Shown in pieces: positions 60,867 to 64,000 of a stretch of DNA of 64,000 nucleotides. The position numbers were made by a program, and so were the translations under genes. This stretch comes from JAIQGF01 sp051006995 (GTDB lineage: Bacteria; Acidobacteriota; Terriglobia; Terriglobales; Acidobacteriaceae). The stretch's first letter is position 1. Every line of letters starts with the position of its first letter. The notes under the pieces are model-generated. The model saw only the letters and a list, made by a program, of their open reading frames with translations, ran no database searches and was not told where the DNA came from. Location of the stretch: NCBI GenBank assembly GCA_051006995.1, contig JBPCSQ010000008.1:1-64000 (forward strand). Reading direction: 5' to 3'.

Positions 60867-62744
60867 ATGGCATCGGCGGCGCCTTCACCCCAACTTGAAA
60901 CTTCGCCACCCCCGTTTGGTATGCTGCCGCCGCTGGCGCCGCGGCGCGGGCTGCTGTTCTCTTTTCTGTTTCATGTCGCGCTACTGATTTTCCTTTCTCT
61001 TATCCCGCAGATGCTCCCTGGGCCTCCGCTTCTCTCCTACCGGCCTCTTGACTTGAGTCTCACGGCCTACGAGCCGATCACCTTCGGCGGCCTGCCGGCG
61101 GTTTCCGATGGCGGTTCAGGGGGCGGATCGGAAGGAGGTTCTGCGGGCGGCTCAGCCGGCGTCGTGGGCGGAAAGCCGGCACGACCCGGCACGCCCAAGC
61201 CAGCGGCCAAGTCGGTGCCCGCGCCTGCCGAACCGGAGAAGCCGGCGACAGTCTATGCCGGCCCGCAGGAGATCATTTCCATCTCGCGCAACCCCACCAA
61301 TACCGTCCAGACAATCCGCCGCCCCGATCTGCCGGCGCCACCGAAGCTGAAATTCCCGGTACGGCTGCAGAGCATGGTGGAACTGCCGGCGCCAGTGGTT
61401 CCGGTGTTGACCGCGCCCCCGCCGGTTAAACCTGCGGAGCAGGCAAAAGCTGCCGAGCTTGCAATCGCACCCGAGCCAACCGTCGAGCACCCGGCCCTGA
61501 CCGTGCACACGCCACAGCAGCAGATGTCGACCAAGCTGCCGGACGCACCGAAGTTGGCGCCGGCCAAAACACAAGCGCCACCCGTGCTCGACGTTCGCAA
61601 CCGGCCAATGCCGGTCCTCGCGCCGCAGGAACAAGGCACGGGTACTAAAACAGCGTTGGTCGTGAATGCCGTCGCGGTTCCGCCGGACTCAAAGAAAGAC
61701 GTCCCGGACGCCGAACTGGAGGGCAGCTTCGCAGTTCTGAGTTCCCGCAGGATAGTTGCAGAAAACATCCCGGTTGCCGCGCTGGGCGCTGCCCACGGCT
61801 CACCGTCGGACAACGCACATACTAGCGGAATGGGTTCCGTAACTAGTGGCGCAGGCGGATCGACCGGGAACGCCAGCGGAACCGGCGGAGCGCCCAGTGG
61901 GACAGGTGTGGGGCCAGGCAGCGGCGGAACTGGTACGGGAACGGGCGGCGGACACGGGAGTGGGGCCGCCGCGAGCGGCGCAGGGCCTGGGGCGGGCGCT
62001 GGAGCAAGACCCGGTAGTGGATCCGGTACTGGGGCTGGACCCGGTCACGGCAGCGGCCCAGGCAAGGCCACAGGCCCAGGCAGCGGCCCTGGACATGGCA
62101 CTGGAACCGGAACAGGAACCGGCTCTGGGAAAGGCTCTGGAGTCGGCCCTGGCACCGGTAATGGGAGCGGGTCGGGGCCTGGCTCAGCGAACGGACCATT
62201 CCCGGGCGTTACCATCGTGGGCGGATCTGGCGGGCGTGGGTCGCGATCCGCACCTGTCAGTGCGTCGCCGTCGCCGCGTCGAAACTACGAGATCACCATC
62301 ATTTCCGGTGGTTCCAGTGGCGGATCGACTCGCGAGCTGGGTATCTTCCGCCGCGATGAAACGGTGTACACGGTCTACATCAGCATGGCCGACGCCGGCG
62401 GTGGGCCGGAATGCTCGATGCAGTACGCAGTAGTTGGCTCGGCGCCTGCGGGCGACGGCCTGCTCGCGCCGCCTTATGCGGTTAAGAAGTTCCGGCCGGT
62501 CCTCCGGAGCGCGAATCCTCGATGGGATTCACGACCGGTTTTTGTCACCGGGATCATTGACGAGAACGGCCGAATGCAAAACATGCGCGCTGTCTATGCC
62601 GACGACTCCCGATCCGTGCCGGTCATCAGCACGCTCGAAAAATGGGAATTCCTGCCGGCACAGGTAAATGGCAGATCCGTCGCGGCCAAAATCCTCATCG
62701 GTATTACCGCCCTTCCAGCCGCTACCGACAAAGATAACAATTGA
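60867..62744 (+). CDS. TonB-domain protein with long Gly-rich spacer
   Basis: 625 residues. Short cytoplasmic part, a membrane helix (about 29-48, LLFSFLFHVALLIFLSLIP), then a Pro/Ala/Lys-rich stretch. A very Gly-rich spacer (about 320-455; GTG, GSG and GPG repeats) follows, and the TonB C-terminal domain is at about 545-620 (VTGIIDENGRMQNMRAV, LEKWEFLPAQVNGR). Such proteins span the periplasm and push on outer-membrane partners. No ExbB/ExbD or receptor gene is adjacent; its place at the end of the Tad set suggests a link to the secretin or surface assembly. Confidence 0.8.
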   Translation: MASAAPSPQLETSPPPFGMLPPLAPRRGLLFSFLFHVALLIFLSLIPQMLPGPPLLSYRPLDLSLTAYEPITFGGLPAVSDGGSGGGSEGGSAGGSAGVVGGKPARPGTPKPAAKSVPAPAEPEKPATVYAGPQEIISISRNPTNTVQTIRRPDLPAPPKLKFPVRLQSMVELPAPVVPVLTAPPPVKPAEQAKAAELAIAPEPTVEHPALTVHTPQQQMSTKLPDAPKLAPAKTQAPPVLDVRNRPMPVLAPQEQGTGTKTALVVNAVAVPPDSKKDVPDAELEGSFAVLSSRRIVAENIPVAALGAAHGSPSDNAHTSGMGSVTSGAGGSTGNASGTGGAPSGTGVGPGSGGTGTGTGGGHGSGAAASGAGPGAGAGARPGSGSGTGAGPGHGSGPGKATGPGSGPGHGTGTGTGTGSGKGSGVGPGTGNGSGSGPGSANGPFPGVTIVGGSGGRGSRSAPVSASPSPRRNYEITIISGGSSGGSTRELGIFRRDETVYTVYISMADAGGGPECSMQYAVVGSAPAGDGLLAPPYAVKKFRPVLRSANPRWDSRPVFVTGIIDENGRMQNMRAVYADDSRSVPVISTLEKWEFLPAQVNGRSVAAKILIGITALPAATDKDNN

Positions 62745-62873
62745 GGAATACCCAGTATCGAATGCGGATTCTCAGGGAATTATCCGATTGGCTTCCAACG
62801 CGTTTTTGATGTATGTTGCTGCTGTTTTTCAGAAACAAGCCAATATCGCTTGAGCCCGAGAGGGGGTATCTGA

Positions 62874-62984
62874 ATGGATCCAACTATGATCCGTATCGTC
62901 GCCGGTGTGTTGTTCGTGGTGATCGTGTTTGTCATCGTTGCGCGCCGCAAGAAAATGGCGTCGAAGCGGAAGCATGTAGCCTAG
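62874..62984 (+). CDS. Very small single-pass membrane protein, 36 aa
   Basis: A short frame with a strong ribosome site (GAGAGGGGG, 62859-62867) codes for MDPTMIRIVAG, one membrane helix (VLFVVIVFVIVA) and a strongly basic tail (RRKKMASKRKH). The basic tail should stay in the cytoplasm. Not recognised; it may be a partner of the TonB-like or Tad proteins. Confidence 0.5.
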   Translation: MDPTMIRIVAGVLFVVIVFVIVARRKKMASKRKHVA

Positions 62985-63072
62985 GGTCCAGCCCAGTGAG
63001 GCGCGAAACCGGAACCGCACTCACACACAGCGCCGGTGTTCCGAGTTCCCGCCGAAGGCTATCGTTGTCCGA

Positions 63073-63540
63073 TTAAACATCGGCGATTGCTTGAGGACTG
63101 TGCTGTTCGGGTGAACAGAGCTGTACAGCGGCGCGGATGTAGTCATCCAGCGTCGCGACTTCTTCTCCAACTTGAATCACCGGGTCGCGTTGGTTGGCAA
63201 GCGGCGCGCTGCTGACTAGCGCCGCGATGAACCCCCGCATCGCTTCTCGTGAACCGGCAGGCGCGAACTTCGCCAAACTATCTTCGGGCAAGAGGAAGTC
63301 TGCTGGGACGCCAGTCAGGCGCGCAAATTCGGAACGAACCTCGAATACCAGATTTCGAGGCAGGTTGGGATAATACCGATCGAGGAAATCTTTCCCAAAG
63401 ATCGGCGCCCGATCAAGAAGGTTCTGCATCGCGTCGGGACGCTTTTTCGCCCGATTCATGATTGCAACGCACCCGAATGATGCGAGGATTGCGACAACAA
63501 CTCCGACGATTACCAGAATCGAGTCTGACATTGGCGGCAT
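63073..63540 (-). CDS. Hypothetical membrane-anchored protein, 155 aa
   Basis: Not recognised. From the ATG at 63540 (or 63531) there is one membrane helix (ILVIVGVVVAILASFGCVAI), then a soluble domain with NLPRNLVFEVRSEFARLTGVPADFLLPED. The frame can be extended to 63744 but the added part is Cys/Arg-rich and unlikely to be used. Transcribed away from the partial gene at 63711. Confidence 0.55.
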   Translation of the reverse strand: MPPMSDSILVIVGVVVAILASFGCVAIMNRAKKRPDAMQNLLDRAPIFGKDFLDRYYPNLPRNLVFEVRSEFARLTGVPADFLLPEDSLAKFAPAGSREAMRGFIAALVSSAPLANQRDPVIQVGEEVATLDDYIRAAVQLCSPEQHSPQAIADV

Positions 63541-63710
63541 CTTCTCGCGTTCCCCGGGCACCGCGCAATAAGTTTTTGCCACCCGAAGCTCTCGGTCTGT
63601 CCTGTGACACAGCCGCGCTACTTGCGCTGCTTCACTGTACACGTTGGTGCCATTCCGCTGCGGGAGGGACGGTGACATCATTCCCGCATTAGCTAGGGAG
63701 GGATTTTGAG

Positions 63711-64000
63711 GTGAAGCACCGGCACCTGGCCGCCGCGTCAGCAACTATCGTCATTGTTGTGTTGCTGTCTGTCACGGTTGCAGAAGGAATCTCATCTCGC
63801 ACGCTCGGAAACAGCTTTGCGACCGCATCGCTGAACGCGCTGGCCGCAATTCGCGAAAATGCGACGCGGCCGGCAGCGGAGTTAGCCAAAACAAAAGCGG
63901 CCATAGAAAACGCACGCAATAAGGCACATACGGCGGACGAAATCGCAACTGTGCTGCTGCTGAACCGCATTCAGGCGGAGACGGAAATCGACAACGAACT
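63711..64000 (+). CDS. Hypothetical exported protein, N-terminal part (runs off the window)
   Basis: GTG 63711 is preceded by AGGGAGGGA (63695-63703), a very good ribosome site, and opens a frame that stays open to the last base. The product begins with a signal anchor (HRHLAAASATIVIVVLLSVTVA) and continues as an Ala/Glu/Lys-rich helical region likely to form a coiled coil. No family can be named from 96 residues. Confidence 0.6.
   Translation, partial: MKHRHLAAASATIVIVVLLSVTVAEGISSRTLGNSFATASLNALAAIRENATRPAAELAKTKAAIENARNKAHTADEIATVLLLNRIQAETEIDNE

Overview
The window looks like a chromosomal segment of an Acidobacteriota bacterium, probably class Terriglobia. The clues are high G+C, a secreted VWA protein of the type known as the acidobacterial VWFA-related family (18788-19705), split glyQ/glyS, cobalamin-dependent MetH, a MoaD-MoaE fusion, and a large stock of REP-like palindromes with a RAYT transposase. 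This assignment is inference; no rRNA is present.

Layout. Positions 1-14500 are mostly housekeeping and metabolism: the end of ubiD, a calcineurin-like phosphoesterase, an NCS1 permease, a secreted Ig-like/lectin-like protein, a TetR regulator with its own operator, an SRPBCC protein, nuoI, metH and lon. Positions 14500-21000 hold two tandem paralogous membrane glycosyltransferases, the MoaD-MoaE fusion, the VWA protein, an Sm/Hfq-like protein and an inositol monophosphatase. Positions 21000-26800 are accessory: an S41 protease, a PD-(D/E)XK nuclease-like gene, a RAYT transposase inside a dense REP field, a frameshifted gene and a coiled-coil membrane protein of unlike composition. Positions 26900-38000 return to core functions: an aconitase-family enzyme, a 7Fe ferredoxin, recO, glyQ, glyS and ppdK. 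A 3'-terminal tRNA-Glu fragment at 38039-38085 looks like an old attachment site.

From about 38400 to the end, the genes serve the cell surface and secretion. They are a STAS protein, a VKOR-DsbA disulfide-forming fusion, a GT2 glycosyltransferase, a membrane metalloprotease, four polytopic GT-C/GT87-type glycosyltransferases, then a Tad/Flp pilus locus: flp1, flp2, prepilin peptidase, CpaB, secretin, TadZ, TadA, TadB, TadC, DUF192, three TadE/F/G-like pseudopilins and a glycine-rich TonB-domain protein. Both Flp pilins end in a Cys-x7-Cys loop, which suggests the nearby VKOR-DsbA oxidase may help mature them.

The most unusual feature is repeat architecture. Short degenerate tandem arrays with a strict 6, 7 or 9 base period, differing in sequence from locus to locus, often occur as inverted pairs 60-110 bp long. 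They sit at gene junctions, directly before start codons, over stop codons, and in frame inside genes (both glycosyltransferases, aconitase, glyQ, glyS). Separate palindromic REP families also lie in frame inside glyS, one of them identical over 25 bases to the hairpin after lon. The 3' end of glyS is itself repeated twice downstream. Several genes also appear to be leaderless, with a -10 box 6-9 bases before the start codon.
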